DNA from: Nocardia flavorosea NBRC 108225
GTDB lineage: Bacteria; Actinomycetota; Actinomycetes; Mycobacteriales; Mycobacteriaceae
Length of the DNA stretch: 64,000 bases
NCBI RefSeq assembly: GCF_001613385.1
Contig: NZ_BDCG01000015.1
Span: forward strand, 62,001-126,000
Direction of reading: 5' to 3'
Shown here one piece after another: positions 8,123-17,118 of this stretch. The position numbers were made by a program, and so were the translations under genes. Each line of letters opens with the position of its first letter. Position 1 is the first letter of the stretch. The notes under the pieces were generated by a model. That model did no database searches. It saw only the letters and a program-made list of their open reading frames with translations, and had not been told where the DNA came from.

Positions 8123-9341
8123 AGCGCCGGCCGACCGGCCGCGCCTGCGGACGGCGGCCCCGTGGCTCGTCCTGGCGCTGTCGGTGGCCGCGATGGCGGT
8201 GTTCCTGCGCGTCACCGCCGGTGAGTACTATCTCGGCGATCTCCGGGTCTTCGTCTCGGCATCACACTGGCTCGCCGAGGGTTCGCTGTACCGGGCGACC
8301 AGCCCTACCGGCGCCGGCGATGTCCGGATTCCGTTCCTGTACCCGCCGTGGGTGGCAGCGGTGTTCACCCCGTGGTCGTGGCTGCCGTTCCCGATCACCG
8401 CGGTGCTGTGGACGGTGCTCGGTCTCGCCGCGCTGGGGACGAGTGTGCTGCTGACACTGTCGCTGGTGACGGGGCAGCGGCACCTGCGTGACCGTACGCT
8501 GCTGCGGTCGGCGGCGTGGTGGAGTGCGGGCCTGCTGTGGATCACCCCGGTCCGGCACTGCCTCTACGAAGGGCAGGTCTCGTTGCTGCTGTTCGTCGCC
8601 GTGGTGGCCGGGGTGTGGTGTGCTCGCCCGGCGGCCGCGGTGGCGATCGGACTCGCGACGGCCACCAAGTTCGCGCCGGGTGCCGCCCTGGTCACCCTGG
8701 CGGTGCACCGGCGCCCGCGGGCCGTGCTGTGGGGTCTGGCGGGATTCGCGATTCCGCTCGCGGTCGGCTGGGCTGCCTATCCCGCGCAGTCGCGGCAGTA
8801 TCTGGCGGACGGGGCGATCCTGGACGCCGTCGACCGGGTGGGCGGCGTGGCCACGGTGGCCAATCAGTCGCTGCGGGCAGCCATGAGCCGCTTCGCCGGT
8901 GCGGATGTAGGCTGGCAGGCTTTGTGGCTGCTGGCCGCGGTGTTCCTGACGGTCTGCGCCGGCGCGGTCCTGTACCGGCGGCGTGGCGACCGGGCGGTGG
9001 CCCTCTGGGTGCCGACAGTACTGGCGGCCGCGCTGATCCCGCTCGGCTGGACCCATCAGTGGGTGTGGCTGATTCCGATGCTGGTCTGGTTGCGGCGTGG
9101 GCCCGACCGGCGCAGCGGCTGGGCGCGGACACTGTCGCTGCTGTGGTTCGCCGGCCTGCTGAGCCCCGCGGTGGAGCTGCTGTTGCTGATCCAGAAATCG
9201 AACTATGTGTACGACCGGCCACTGTGGCAGGCCCTGGCCGGGGCCGCCTATGTACTCGGTGCGATCACCACACTGCTCGCTGTTGCGGTGCACAGCCGCT
9301 CGGAGCGGGGCACCCGCGTCGGGAAAGGACAGACCGAATGA
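8103..9341 (+). CDS. GT87-type (DUF2029) polyprenyl-dependent membrane glycosyltransferase
   Basis: 412 aa with about ten transmembrane segments. It resembles the GT87/DUF2029 mannosyl/arabinosyltransferase family by the short extracellular segment after the first helix (YYLGDLRVF with the likely catalytic Asp), FLYPPW, and the basic cytoplasmic loops. Family members (for example PimE) use polyprenyl-phosphate sugars on the periplasmic side. GTG 8103 starts inside the end of the acyl ligase gene. Its own stop overlaps the ACP start, so it is fully embedded in the isonitrile operon. Such a gene is not part of the standard isonitrile lipopeptide set, which suggests that the product is glycosylated outside the membrane. 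This is an inference from context. Confidence 0.85.
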   Translation: MIDASTEAPADRPRLRTAAPWLVLALSVAAMAVFLRVTAGEYYLGDLRVFVSASHWLAEGSLYRATSPTGAGDVRIPFLYPPWVAAVFTPWSWLPFPITAVLWTVLGLAALGTSVLLTLSLVTGQRHLRDRTLLRSAAWWSAGLLWITPVRHCLYEGQVSLLLFVAVVAGVWCARPAAAVAIGLATATKFAPGAALVTLAVHRRPRAVLWGLAGFAIPLAVGWAAYPAQSRQYLADGAILDAVDRVGGVATVANQSLRAAMSRFAGADVGWQALWLLAAVFLTVCAGAVLYRRRGDRAVALWVPTVLAAALIPLGWTHQWVWLIPMLVWLRRGPDRRSGWARTLSLLWFAGLLSPAVELLLLIQKSNYVYDRPLWQALAGAAYVLGAITTLLAVAVHSRSERGTRVGKGQTE

Positions 9342-9559
9342 CGTTGACCAGGCAGGGGGTCGTCGAGGATATCGCGGAGCTGCTGTTCGCCGAACCGGCG
9401 GAACTGACCGCCGAGACCGATCTGGCCGAGCTCGGCCTGGATTCACTACGGCTCACCACGCTGGTCGACCGCTGGCGTGTCGCGGGGGCGCGGATCGGGT
9501 TCGCCGAACTGGCCGAAGAACCGGTGCTCGGAGCCTGGTTCGTGCGATTGGGCATATGA
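9338..9559 (+). CDS. Acyl carrier protein (ScoB/Rv0100-like)
   Basis: 73 aa free-standing carrier protein with the phosphopantetheine attachment motif ELGLDSLRL (Ser in the DSL triplet). By pathway analogy it holds the acyl chain made by the FadD10-like ligase while glycine adds to the double bond, before thioesterase release. The ATG overlaps the GT87 stop (ATGA), and its TGA overlaps the NRPS start, so stoichiometry with both is likely set by coupling. The length is typical of the Rv0100 family and shorter than most fatty acid synthase ACPs. Confidence 0.92.
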   Translation: MTLTRQGVVEDIAELLFAEPAELTAETDLAELGLDSLRLTTLVDRWRVAGARIGFAELAEEPVLGAWFVRLGI

Positions 9560-12500
9560 CGGTGTCGCCGGAATACGCACTGACCGCGGCACAGCGCGGT
9601 ATCACCGATGCGCTGCGCCTGTGGCCGGATGGTAGCGCGTTCGCGCTCGCCGAGTATCTGGCGATGCGGGGTCCGGTCGATCCACAGCTCTGGGCCACCG
9701 CGGTGCGCTGCATGATCCTCGATACCGAGGCGCAGCGGATCCGGCTGGTCCACACCGACTCCGGGCCGCGCCAGATCGTCGTCCCGGCCGACCGGGTGCC
9801 GGTGACCGTCACCGACCTCTCCGGCGCGGCTGCGCCGGAGGCGACGGCGCAGGCCCTGATGGAGGCCGACCTGCGCGCGCCGTGCGATCCGTACGCCGGG
9901 GTCACCACCGCACATCTGATCCTGATCACCGGCCCGGAAACGCTGCTGTGGTATCACCGGGCCCACCACGTCGCCCTCGACGGATATGGTTTCGCCCAGT
10001 GCGCTCGCCGGGTCGCCGAACATTACCGGGCCCTGTGCGGTGCCACTCCGGTCCCGGCACGCGAACGCGGACTCACCGAGGTCGTCGCCGAGGACAGCGC
10101 CTACCTCGGTTCGGCGCGATACGCCGCCGACCGTGCGTACTGGCATTCGGTCCTGCCGGGCCGTAGCGCCCCCACTCCGGCGGCCGGCACCGCCCCGCCG
10201 GCCGCGCAGGGGACCCGGACACGGCGCGCTCTATCTTTGCGGCACCCGCCGGCCGGAGCCCGCTACGGGGTGGGGGAGTCGGTGCTGGCGGCGGTGGCCA
10301 TCCAGCTCAGCCGCCATCTCCGGGAACGCGATGTGGTGCTCGGCGTCCCGATGATGAACCGGATCGGCTCGGTCGCCGCCACCGTACCCGCCATGGTGCT
10401 CAATGCTGTCGCCGTGCCGGTATCCGTCGATCCGTCCGGCACCGTGGCCGAGCTCGCCGGACAGATCGGGAAGTTCCTCGCCCGCGCCCGCCGGCATTCC
10501 CGGTACCGGCACGAACTCTTACGCGGCGAACTCGGCCTGATCGGCGCGGGCCGCAGCCTGCTCGGCCCGATCGTCAACATCATGCCGTTCGACTACGAAA
10601 TGGGCTTGCCTGGTATCGAGACCACAGCGGCGAATCTCGGCGCGGGCCCGGTCGAGGACCTGTCGCTCAATCTGTATCTGCGCGGCGGCACCGCGGAACT
10701 GATCGTCGACGCGAATCCGGGCCGCTACACCACTACCGAAGTCGACGCGTACGCCGACGCCGTGGTCCGGATGATCGAGGCCGTCACAGCGGCGGATACG
10801 GACACGATCGCCGATCTCGGAATCGACTACGTGCTTCTGCAATCCCCGGCAGCGGCACCCGCCGACGATCCGCTGCAACTGTTCGCCGGGCACGCCCGCG
10901 CCGATCCGGACGCCCCGGCCCTGATCGACGGTGCCCACGTCCGCTCGCGCGGCGAACTGCTGGCCGCCGCGACGGCGCGGGCGGAAAAGCTGCGCGCCCA
11001 CGGGGTGCGGCCCGGGGATCTGGTCGCCGTGCTACCCGGAGGCGGGGCGGACGATATCGTCAGTGTGCTCGGTATCGCGGCAGCGGGTGCGGCCCATGCC
11101 GCCCTGGACACGGCGCTGTCCCACGATGATCTACGGGCCCTGGTCACCGCGCTCGCCCCTGCGGCGCTGCTGCACGACGGACGCCGCGCCGGGCTCGCGG
11201 CCACGGTCGCCCCCGGCGTGCCGATGGTAGCCACGGCACCGCCGCGCGAATCATCACCGGCGACCACCGGCGACTCGTTTCCCCCGGGAGCCGGCTACGC
11301 CGTGCTCACCTCGGGATCCACCGGCCGGCCGAAGGCCGTCCGGGTCGGCGGTGTCGCCCTGGCAGGCTTCGTCACCGACGCGATGCGGCGCTATCGCTGG
11401 CGACCCGGCGACCGTGTCGTGCAGTTCGCTCCATTGCACGCCGATACCAGCGTCGAGGAAATCTTCGTCACCCTGGTCGCGGGGGCGGCGCTGGTGGCCA
11501 CCTCTCCCGCTGACCGCGGCTCGCCGGCCGCCCTGCTCGGATCGGCCGCCCGCAGCGCCGCCACCGTACTCGACCTGCCCACCGCGGTCTGGCACGAGCT
11601 GGCGGTAGCCCTGGGCTCCGGGTCCGTCACGATCCCGCCGACGATACGGATGGTCGTGATCGGCGGTGAGGAGGCCTCGCCGGAACTCGTGGTGCGCTGG
11701 CAGCGGCGCGGTGGTCCGCTGCTGCACAACAGTTACGGCCCGAGCGAGGCCGCGATCGTCTGCGCCAGCACCGATCTTGTCCCCGGCGCGGTACCACCGG
11801 TGCTGTTGGGCGAACTGTTCCCCCGCATCGGCGCGGCCCTGGCCGTGGACCGGCTCGCCGCTGAGCCGGACTGCCGCTGCGGCGTCCTTCACCTCTACGG
11901 GCCTATGCTCGCCGACGGCTATTTGCCGGCCGGCAAAGACAGCGGCTTTCGCGAAATCACCGTGGGCGCCCACACGGTTCGCGCCTTCGTGACCGGCGAC
12001 CGGGTCCGGGTCCGCGACGACGGAGCGCTGGAATTCCTCGAGCGGGTCGACGGCACGGTGAAGATCGGTGGCCGCCGCGTCGGTGTGCGGGCCATCGAAG
12101 ACGCGCTGCGCCGCGACGCCGATATTCGGGACGCGATGATCACCCGGCGTGGTGAATTCGCGCTCGACGCGCTCGTGACCGTGAACCGACCCCGGCCGGC
12201 GGGCTGGCCCACAGAGGTGCGGCAGCGGCTGGCCGAACAGTTGCCGCCCGCCTGGATCCCGGCGCGCATCCAGGTGGTCGACACCTTGCCGCGCACCCGA
12301 AATCTGAAGGCGGACCGGACAGCTGTCGTCGCGGCCGAACCGGCATCGGGCACCGGTGTCCGGCGAGTGCTGGAGATCTTCGCCGACATCCTCGGTCGCG
12401 ACGACCTCACCGCTACCGACGATTTCTTCGCGGCGGGCGGCACGAGCATGCAGACCATCGCGGTGGCGAACCGGCTCACTATCGCGCTGGGCACACCGGT

Positions 12501-13641
12501 GACGGTGGACGATGTCCTCGCCCACCCCACCGCGGCCGAACTCGCCGAACCCGCGCACCGGAACCAGGAGCCGGCCCCCGACCTCGCGGCCGAATGCGCC
12601 GTTCTTCGACAGGAACTGGCCACGACGCCGCACGCCGCCGTGCGCGGCGGGCCGGTACTGCTCACCGGTGCCACCGGATTCCTCGGGGCATATCTGCTCG
12701 CGGAACTGCTGGAGTCCACCGCGGACGAGGTGATCGTCGCGGTCCGTGCCGACAGTGCCGGGCACGCTCGCCACCGGCTGCGGGCGGCATTCACGGCGAT
12801 CGCGGCGGCGGAGGTGTTCGATACCGCGTGGCAGTCCGGGCGGGTGCGGGTCGTGACAGGTGAACTCACCGAGCTCTCCGGCCGGGCGGATTCGTTCGGT
12901 GCGCCGAGCCGGATTGTGCACAGCGCGGCCGAGGTCAGCGCCATCCGGTCCTACCACAGTCTGCGAGCCACCAACGTGGTGCCGACGAGACATCTGCTGC
13001 GGCTGGCCCGGAGCACGGCGGCGGCGTTCACCCTGATCTCGACCGCTACGGCGGCCGGTGCACGGGGCGGCCTGAGCGATCCGGCCGCGCTGCCCACCGG
13101 TTACGCGCAGAGCAAATCGGTCGCCGAACACCTGCTGGCGACCGCCGCCGGGGAATTCGACCTCACCGTGACGATCGCCCGTCCCGGCCGGGTCCTGCCG
13201 CATCCGGCGGATACCCGGGGCGCGCCGCGCGACTTCCTGCACGATCTCGTGGCGGCCGTGACCGCCGTGGACGCGGTGCCGCGAACCACACTGCGGGAAC
13301 CGGTAATCCGCGCCGACGACCTCGCCCGGCTCGTCCTCGCACCCGCCCCGGAATCCCCCGCTCGATCTCCCCGCATACTCGATCTGTTCGGGCCCGAACC
13401 GGTCGCGATCGCCGAGGTACTGAGTGCTGTCACCACCGCTCGAGTGGCTCCGCTGGCGGAATGGCGCGGGCTGGTCGCCGCATGCGGGCAGCTTGCCCCG
13501 CCTCGCCGGTCCGCGGTGCTTCGCTGGTGCGATATCCAGCTCGGCGGATTCGCCCACGATTGGTTGTCCGACCACGCGGCACCCGTGCCCTGGCGTTCGG
13601 CCGGGGAGGTAGCAGAACTGCTCGGGCTCGCCATCGGATGA
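9556..13641 (+). CDS. Isonitrile lipopeptide NRPS, C-A-PCP-R (ScoA/Nrp-like)
   Basis: 1361 aa single-module synthetase. The condensation domain (about 1-440) has an intact HHVALDG at 137-143. The adenylation domain (about 450-900) has SGSTGRPK at 586-593 and NSYGPSEA, though A7 reads FVTGDR. The carrier has GGTS with Ser964. The C-terminal thioester reductase has TGATGFLG at 1037-1044 and Y1183-x3-K1187. It should condense isonitrile acyl chains onto an amino acid, typically a diamino acid such as lysine or ornithine in characterised clusters, and release the product reductively. M. tuberculosis Nrp has two modules; this one has one, as in ScoA. The start overlaps the ACP stop (ATGA). Amino-acid specificity was not deduced. 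Confidence 0.93.
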   Translation: MTVSPEYALTAAQRGITDALRLWPDGSAFALAEYLAMRGPVDPQLWATAVRCMILDTEAQRIRLVHTDSGPRQIVVPADRVPVTVTDLSGAAAPEATAQALMEADLRAPCDPYAGVTTAHLILITGPETLLWYHRAHHVALDGYGFAQCARRVAEHYRALCGATPVPARERGLTEVVAEDSAYLGSARYAADRAYWHSVLPGRSAPTPAAGTAPPAAQGTRTRRALSLRHPPAGARYGVGESVLAAVAIQLSRHLRERDVVLGVPMMNRIGSVAATVPAMVLNAVAVPVSVDPSGTVAELAGQIGKFLARARRHSRYRHELLRGELGLIGAGRSLLGPIVNIMPFDYEMGLPGIETTAANLGAGPVEDLSLNLYLRGGTAELIVDANPGRYTTTEVDAYADAVVRMIEAVTAADTDTIADLGIDYVLLQSPAAAPADDPLQLFAGHARADPDAPALIDGAHVRSRGELLAAATARAEKLRAHGVRPGDLVAVLPGGGADDIVSVLGIAAAGAAHAALDTALSHDDLRALVTALAPAALLHDGRRAGLAATVAPGVPMVATAPPRESSPATTGDSFPPGAGYAVLTSGSTGRPKAVRVGGVALAGFVTDAMRRYRWRPGDRVVQFAPLHADTSVEEIFVTLVAGAALVATSPADRGSPAALLGSAARSAATVLDLPTAVWHELAVALGSGSVTIPPTIRMVVIGGEEASPELVVRWQRRGGPLLHNSYGPSEAAIVCASTDLVPGAVPPVLLGELFPRIGAALAVDRLAAEPDCRCGVLHLYGPMLADGYLPAGKDSGFREITVGAHTVRAFVTGDRVRVRDDGALEFLERVDGTVKIGGRRVGVRAIEDALRRDADIRDAMITRRGEFALDALVTVNRPRPAGWPTEVRQRLAEQLPPAWIPARIQVVDTLPRTRNLKADRTAVVAAEPASGTGVRRVLEIFADILGRDDLTATDDFFAAGGTSMQTIAVANRLTIALGTPVTVDDVLAHPTAAELAEPAHRNQEPAPDLAAECAVLRQELATTPHAAVRGGPVLLTGATGFLGAYLLAELLESTADEVIVAVRADSAGHARHRLRAAFTAIAAAEVFDTAWQSGRVRVVTGELTELSGRADSFGAPSRIVHSAAEVSAIRSYHSLRATNVVPTRHLLRLARSTAAAFTLISTATAAGARGGLSDPAALPTGYAQSKSVAEHLLATAAGEFDLTVTIARPGRVLPHPADTRGAPRDFLHDLVAAVTAVDAVPRTTLREPVIRADDLARLVLAPAPESPARSPRILDLFGPEPVAIAEVLSAVTTARVAPLAEWRGLVAACGQLAPPRRSAVLRWCDIQLGGFAHDWLSDHAAPVPWRSAGEVAELLGLAIG

Positions 13642-13988
13642 GACCCCGGTAGTCGTCGTAGTAGTTGCGGTCGCGGTTCTGGCCGCAGCCGCGCTCGGAG
13701 TCGGGAGTCATGGTGGCGGCCGTCGCAGTCGAGCCGGGACCGCAGACGCAGCGGGGGCGTGGCCAGGATCGGGATCGGAGTCGGGTCGGAGGTAGAGCAG
13801 TTCGCGCAGTCGCGGCCGGGGTTGTAGATCGGAGTCGGCGTCGGAGTGGGAGCTGCCATCGGAGCGGAGAATTGAAGTTGTGCCGGCCTGGGAGCCGCAA
13901 CGGGAGTCGTCACAGGTACAGAAGGTGTTGCGAGAGGCTGCGCGGGTCCGTGCCCGTCGTGTGACCTGGGCTGCGCCGCCTGATGTCG
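13642..13988. other. Intergenic stretch with cryptic Pro/Thr-rich frames
   Basis: These 347 bases lie between the convergent NRPS and the anti-sigma-like gene. On the minus strand, different frames read as a Pro/Thr-rich segment (PMAAPTPTPTPIYNPG) and as a plausible tail (CGQNRDRNYYDDYRG), but no single frame joins them and neither ends cleanly. It could be a small secreted protein gene with a frameshift, or chance coding in GC-rich DNA. No RNA or terminator hairpin was recognised. Confidence 0.3.
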
Positions 13989-14699
13989 TCAGGCTGCGGA
14001 GTCCTGGACCGAGGTGCCGATATCCGAGCGCCCTGGTCCGGTGGCCACGGTGCCCGAGGCCGTGGCGCGGCGCGCGCGGAGCGCGTCCCACCACGCAGGT
14101 ACGCACAGCGACAGCAGCAGCACAGTTCCCAGCGCAACCGGCGAATGCGACGCCAGCCGCTCGACGGTCACCCGGTCCTGGAACCAGTCCACGACCACGA
14201 AACCGCTCAGAATCATCACGAAAACTCCCACGACCGGCAGCAGCACCGTGGCCGATCGCGGCCGCCACGCCGCGGTCAGGAACCCGGCGCCCAGCGCCAG
14301 GGTCCATGCCGTGCTCTCGTTGAACAGATGCACCGCGGGCCCCGCCTGGTGCCCGGCATGCGTACCGGTCATCCCGAAATCGAAGCCCCCGAGCTGAGCC
14401 GCACCCATTGCGAGTTGCCCGATGCCCACGAGCACGAGCAGAACACGTATCCCGAACCCGGCGGCCGGTCCGCGCCGACGGGGCGCGGCGGGTGCCGCGG
14501 CGAGAATCCGCTCGGTGAGATCGGGGACCGGTGGCGCCGGAGCGAGCCGGTGCTCAGGGGTCAGGGCGGTCGCCGTCGCATACCACCGGCGGCACGGCGG
14601 ACATTGTGTGAGATGTTCGTCCAGCCGGGCAGCGGGCACCGGCCCGGCCTCGCCGTCGAGCCGAGCGGACAGCGATTCCCGTGCCACCGAGCATTTCAC
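13989..14699 (-). CDS. Membrane anti-sigma factor-like protein with zinc-finger N-terminus
   Basis: 236 aa. Residues 3-36 fit the zinc-binding anti-sigma motif (Cys3, then H29-xxx-C33-xx-C36). About five hydrophobic segments follow from residue ~80 on, more than the single helix of classical anti-sigma factors. One loop and helix boundary is His-rich (TGTHAGHQAG), which might bind metal. No sigma factor gene is adjacent. It is divergent from the copper ATPase with 154 bases between starts, an arrangement that resembles M. tuberculosis Rv0093c next to ctpA (from memory). It may regulate or sense metal for the ATPase; this is inference. GTG 14699 is the start, with a weak ribosome site. Confidence 0.75.
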   Translation of the reverse strand: MKCSVARESLSARLDGEAGPVPAARLDEHLTQCPPCRRWYATATALTPEHRLAPAPPVPDLTERILAAAPAAPRRRGPAAGFGIRVLLVLVGIGQLAMGAAQLGGFDFGMTGTHAGHQAGPAVHLFNESTAWTLALGAGFLTAAWRPRSATVLLPVVGVFVMILSGFVVVDWFQDRVTVERLASHSPVALGTVLLLSLCVPAWWDALRARRATASGTVATGPGRSDIGTSVQDSAA

Positions 14700-14853
14700 G
14701 CGCCGATTCTCGCACCACCGTCCGGCGTGGTGTCGCCGGGATCACCCGGGCTTCCGGGAACCGGGCGGCCCGCGCATCCGACTGCTCGACCGTGCCGAAT
14801 CCATCGATCTTCCGTGCGCTGCCCGGACCCCGCCGATCCCGTGGAACAGCGCG

Positions 14854-17118
14854 ATGATGCCGACCCGCCCCGAAGCCGTTGCGCCCGAGCGGACCATCCG
14901 CGTCAGTCTCACCGTCGGAGGGATGAGCTGCGCGGCCTGCGCCGCCCGGGTGGAACGCCGGCTCAACAAATTCGATGGCGTCACTGCGGCCGTCAACTAC
15001 GCGACCGGCCGGGCCACCGTCGATACCGATCCCGCGATCACCGCGGACAGGCTGTGCGCGGAGGTCACCGCCGCCGGATACTCCGCCGAACCGGCCTCGG
15101 TCGACACCCCTGCCTTCGCCGCGACCGGCGCCGAGGACGCCGAGGTCACAGACCTGCGGCGGCGGTTGTTCGTCGCGCTGCTGGCCTTCTTCCCGCTGGC
15201 CGATCTGTCGGTGATGTTCGCGTTCATCCCCAGTGCCCGGTTCGACGGCTGGCAGGTGCTGCTCACCGCGCTGGCATTGCCGGTGGTGTTGTGGGCGGCC
15301 GCACCGTTCCACCGGCGGGCGCTGGCCAATGCCCACCATCGCGCGGCCAGTATGGACACGCTGGTTTCGGTCGGGGTGCTCACCGCCACGGTGTGGTCGC
15401 TGCACACCATGTACTTCGCGCCCGCCCGCACCGAGACACCGGAGGGTGTCTGGGCGGCGTTGTGGTCCAGCGATTCGATCTACCTCGAGGTCGCCGCGGG
15501 GATCGCCACCTTCGTCCTGGCCGGCCGCTATTTCGAAGCCCGGGCTAAACGCACCGCCGGCTCGGCGCTGCGTGCCCTCGCCGCCCTGACCGCGTCGGAG
15601 GTCACCGTGCTCACCCGGGACGGCCGCGAGATCACCGTGCCTACCGGCGAACTCGGTGCGGGCCAGCGGTTCGTCGTGCGTCCCGGCGAGACCGTCGCCG
15701 CGGACGGCACTGTGGTGGGCGGCGCCACCAGCCTCGACGCGAGCGCCATGACCGGTGAATCGGTGCCGCTCGAGATCTCTGCCGGTGACGCTGTGGTCGG
15801 CGGAACCGTTTCGCTGACGGGGCGGATCATCGTCGAGGCCACCGCGGTCGGTCCGGATACCGCCCTGTCGGGAATGATCCGGCTCGTCGACGAGGCGCAG
15901 CAGGGCAAGGCCCGGATGCAGCGCGTCGCCGACCGGGTATCAGCCGTGTTCGTCCCGTTCGTTTTCGTCGCCGCCATCGCGACGTTCGCCGGTTGGCTGG
16001 CTACCGGTGGGTCGGTGGACGACGCGGGCGCCGCGGCGATCGCCGTGCTGGTGGTCGCCTGCCCCTGCGCGCTCGGCCTCGCCATCCCCACCGCGCTGAT
16101 GGTCGCCTCGGGTCGCGGCGCCCGCGCCGGCATCTTCCTCAAAGGACACCAGGCACTGGAAGCGACGCGGGATGTGGACGTGGTGGTCTTCGACAAGACC
16201 GGCACGGTCACCCACGGCGTGATGCGGATGGTCGCCGTCACCGCCCACGGAATCGAGGACAGCGAGGCGTTGCGACTGGCGGGTGCGGTGGAAGCCGCAT
16301 CCGAGCACGCTGTCGCCGCGGCCATCGCCCAGGCGGCCCGCCGGGCCGGTCAGGTGCCGGAGGTCGAAGATTTCGAGGCGCTACCGGGACTCGGTGCGCG
16401 CGGGCGGGTGCTCGGCCGGGATGTGCTCGTAGGACGGCCCCGGCTGATGTCCGAGGAAGGCCGGGTCCCACCGGCCGAACTCGCCGCCGAACTCGACCGG
16501 CATGCCCGGGCCGGCCGGACCGCGGTGTACCTCGCGGTGGACGAGTCCGTGGTCGCTGTCCTCGCCGTCGCCGACACCGTGCAGGACTCGGCCCCGGCCG
16601 CGATCGCCCGGCTGCACCGGCTCGGCCTGCGCACCGTGATGCTCACCGGCGACAACGCTTTCGCCGCGCGGGCAGTCGCCACCGAGATCGGCGTCACCGA
16701 GGTGTACGCAGACCTCCTCCCGCAGGACAAGGTCACCCGCATCACCGAACTACAGTCGGCGGGGCACCGGGTCGCCATGGTGGGCGACGGGATCAACGAC
16801 GGCGCCGCGCTCGCCACCGCCGATCTCGGGCTGGCCATCGGCGCGGGCACCGATGTCGCCATCGCGGCCGCCGATATGATCCTGGTCCGCGCCGACCTGG
16901 ACACCGTCCCCGCCGCCATCGAGCTGGCACACGCGACCCTGCGCACCATCCGCATGAACCTGGTGTGGGCGTTCGGCTACAACGTCGTCGCCATCCCGGT
17001 GGCCGCGCTCGGCTGGCTCAACCCGCTGATAGCCGGGGCGGCCATGGCCTTCTCCTCGTTCTTCGTCGTCACCAACAGTCTGCGGTTGCGCCGTATGCGG
17101 ATGACCTCATCGGCGTGA
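14854..17118 (+). CDS. Cu(I)-translocating P1B-type ATPase (CtpA/CtpB-like)
   Basis: About 754 aa. It has one N-terminal heavy-metal domain with GMSCAAC (Cys26/Cys29), the phosphatase motif MTGES, the membrane CPC at 403-405, phosphorylation site DKTGT (Asp447) and GDGINDG in the hinge. In the last helices FGYN and AMAFSS match the Cu(I) P1B-1 signature (YN...MxxSS). It should move Cu(I) across the membrane using ATP, either exporting copper or supplying secreted cuproenzymes. The nucleotide-binding His-Pro dipeptide is His485-Ala486 here. The start is ATG 14854; ATG 14857 is equally possible. The 3' end overlaps the convergent CopD-CtaG gene by 12 bases. Confidence 0.93.
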   Translation: MMPTRPEAVAPERTIRVSLTVGGMSCAACAARVERRLNKFDGVTAAVNYATGRATVDTDPAITADRLCAEVTAAGYSAEPASVDTPAFAATGAEDAEVTDLRRRLFVALLAFFPLADLSVMFAFIPSARFDGWQVLLTALALPVVLWAAAPFHRRALANAHHRAASMDTLVSVGVLTATVWSLHTMYFAPARTETPEGVWAALWSSDSIYLEVAAGIATFVLAGRYFEARAKRTAGSALRALAALTASEVTVLTRDGREITVPTGELGAGQRFVVRPGETVAADGTVVGGATSLDASAMTGESVPLEISAGDAVVGGTVSLTGRIIVEATAVGPDTALSGMIRLVDEAQQGKARMQRVADRVSAVFVPFVFVAAIATFAGWLATGGSVDDAGAAAIAVLVVACPCALGLAIPTALMVASGRGARAGIFLKGHQALEATRDVDVVVFDKTGTVTHGVMRMVAVTAHGIEDSEALRLAGAVEAASEHAVAAAIAQAARRAGQVPEVEDFEALPGLGARGRVLGRDVLVGRPRLMSEEGRVPPAELAAELDRHARAGRTAVYLAVDESVVAVLAVADTVQDSAPAAIARLHRLGLRTVMLTGDNAFAARAVATEIGVTEVYADLLPQDKVTRITELQSAGHRVAMVGDGINDGAALATADLGLAIGAGTDVAIAAADMILVRADLDTVPAAIELAHATLRTIRMNLVWAFGYNVVAIPVAALGWLNPLIAGAAMAFSSFFVVTNSLRLRRMRMTSSA

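Noticed and set aside
11254-13575. 773-residue minus-strand open frame opposite the NRPS
   Set aside because: It is a GC-rich antisense shadow. The plus frame has clear PCP and reductase motifs, and the antisense composition (Gly/Arg/His) is typical of shadows.
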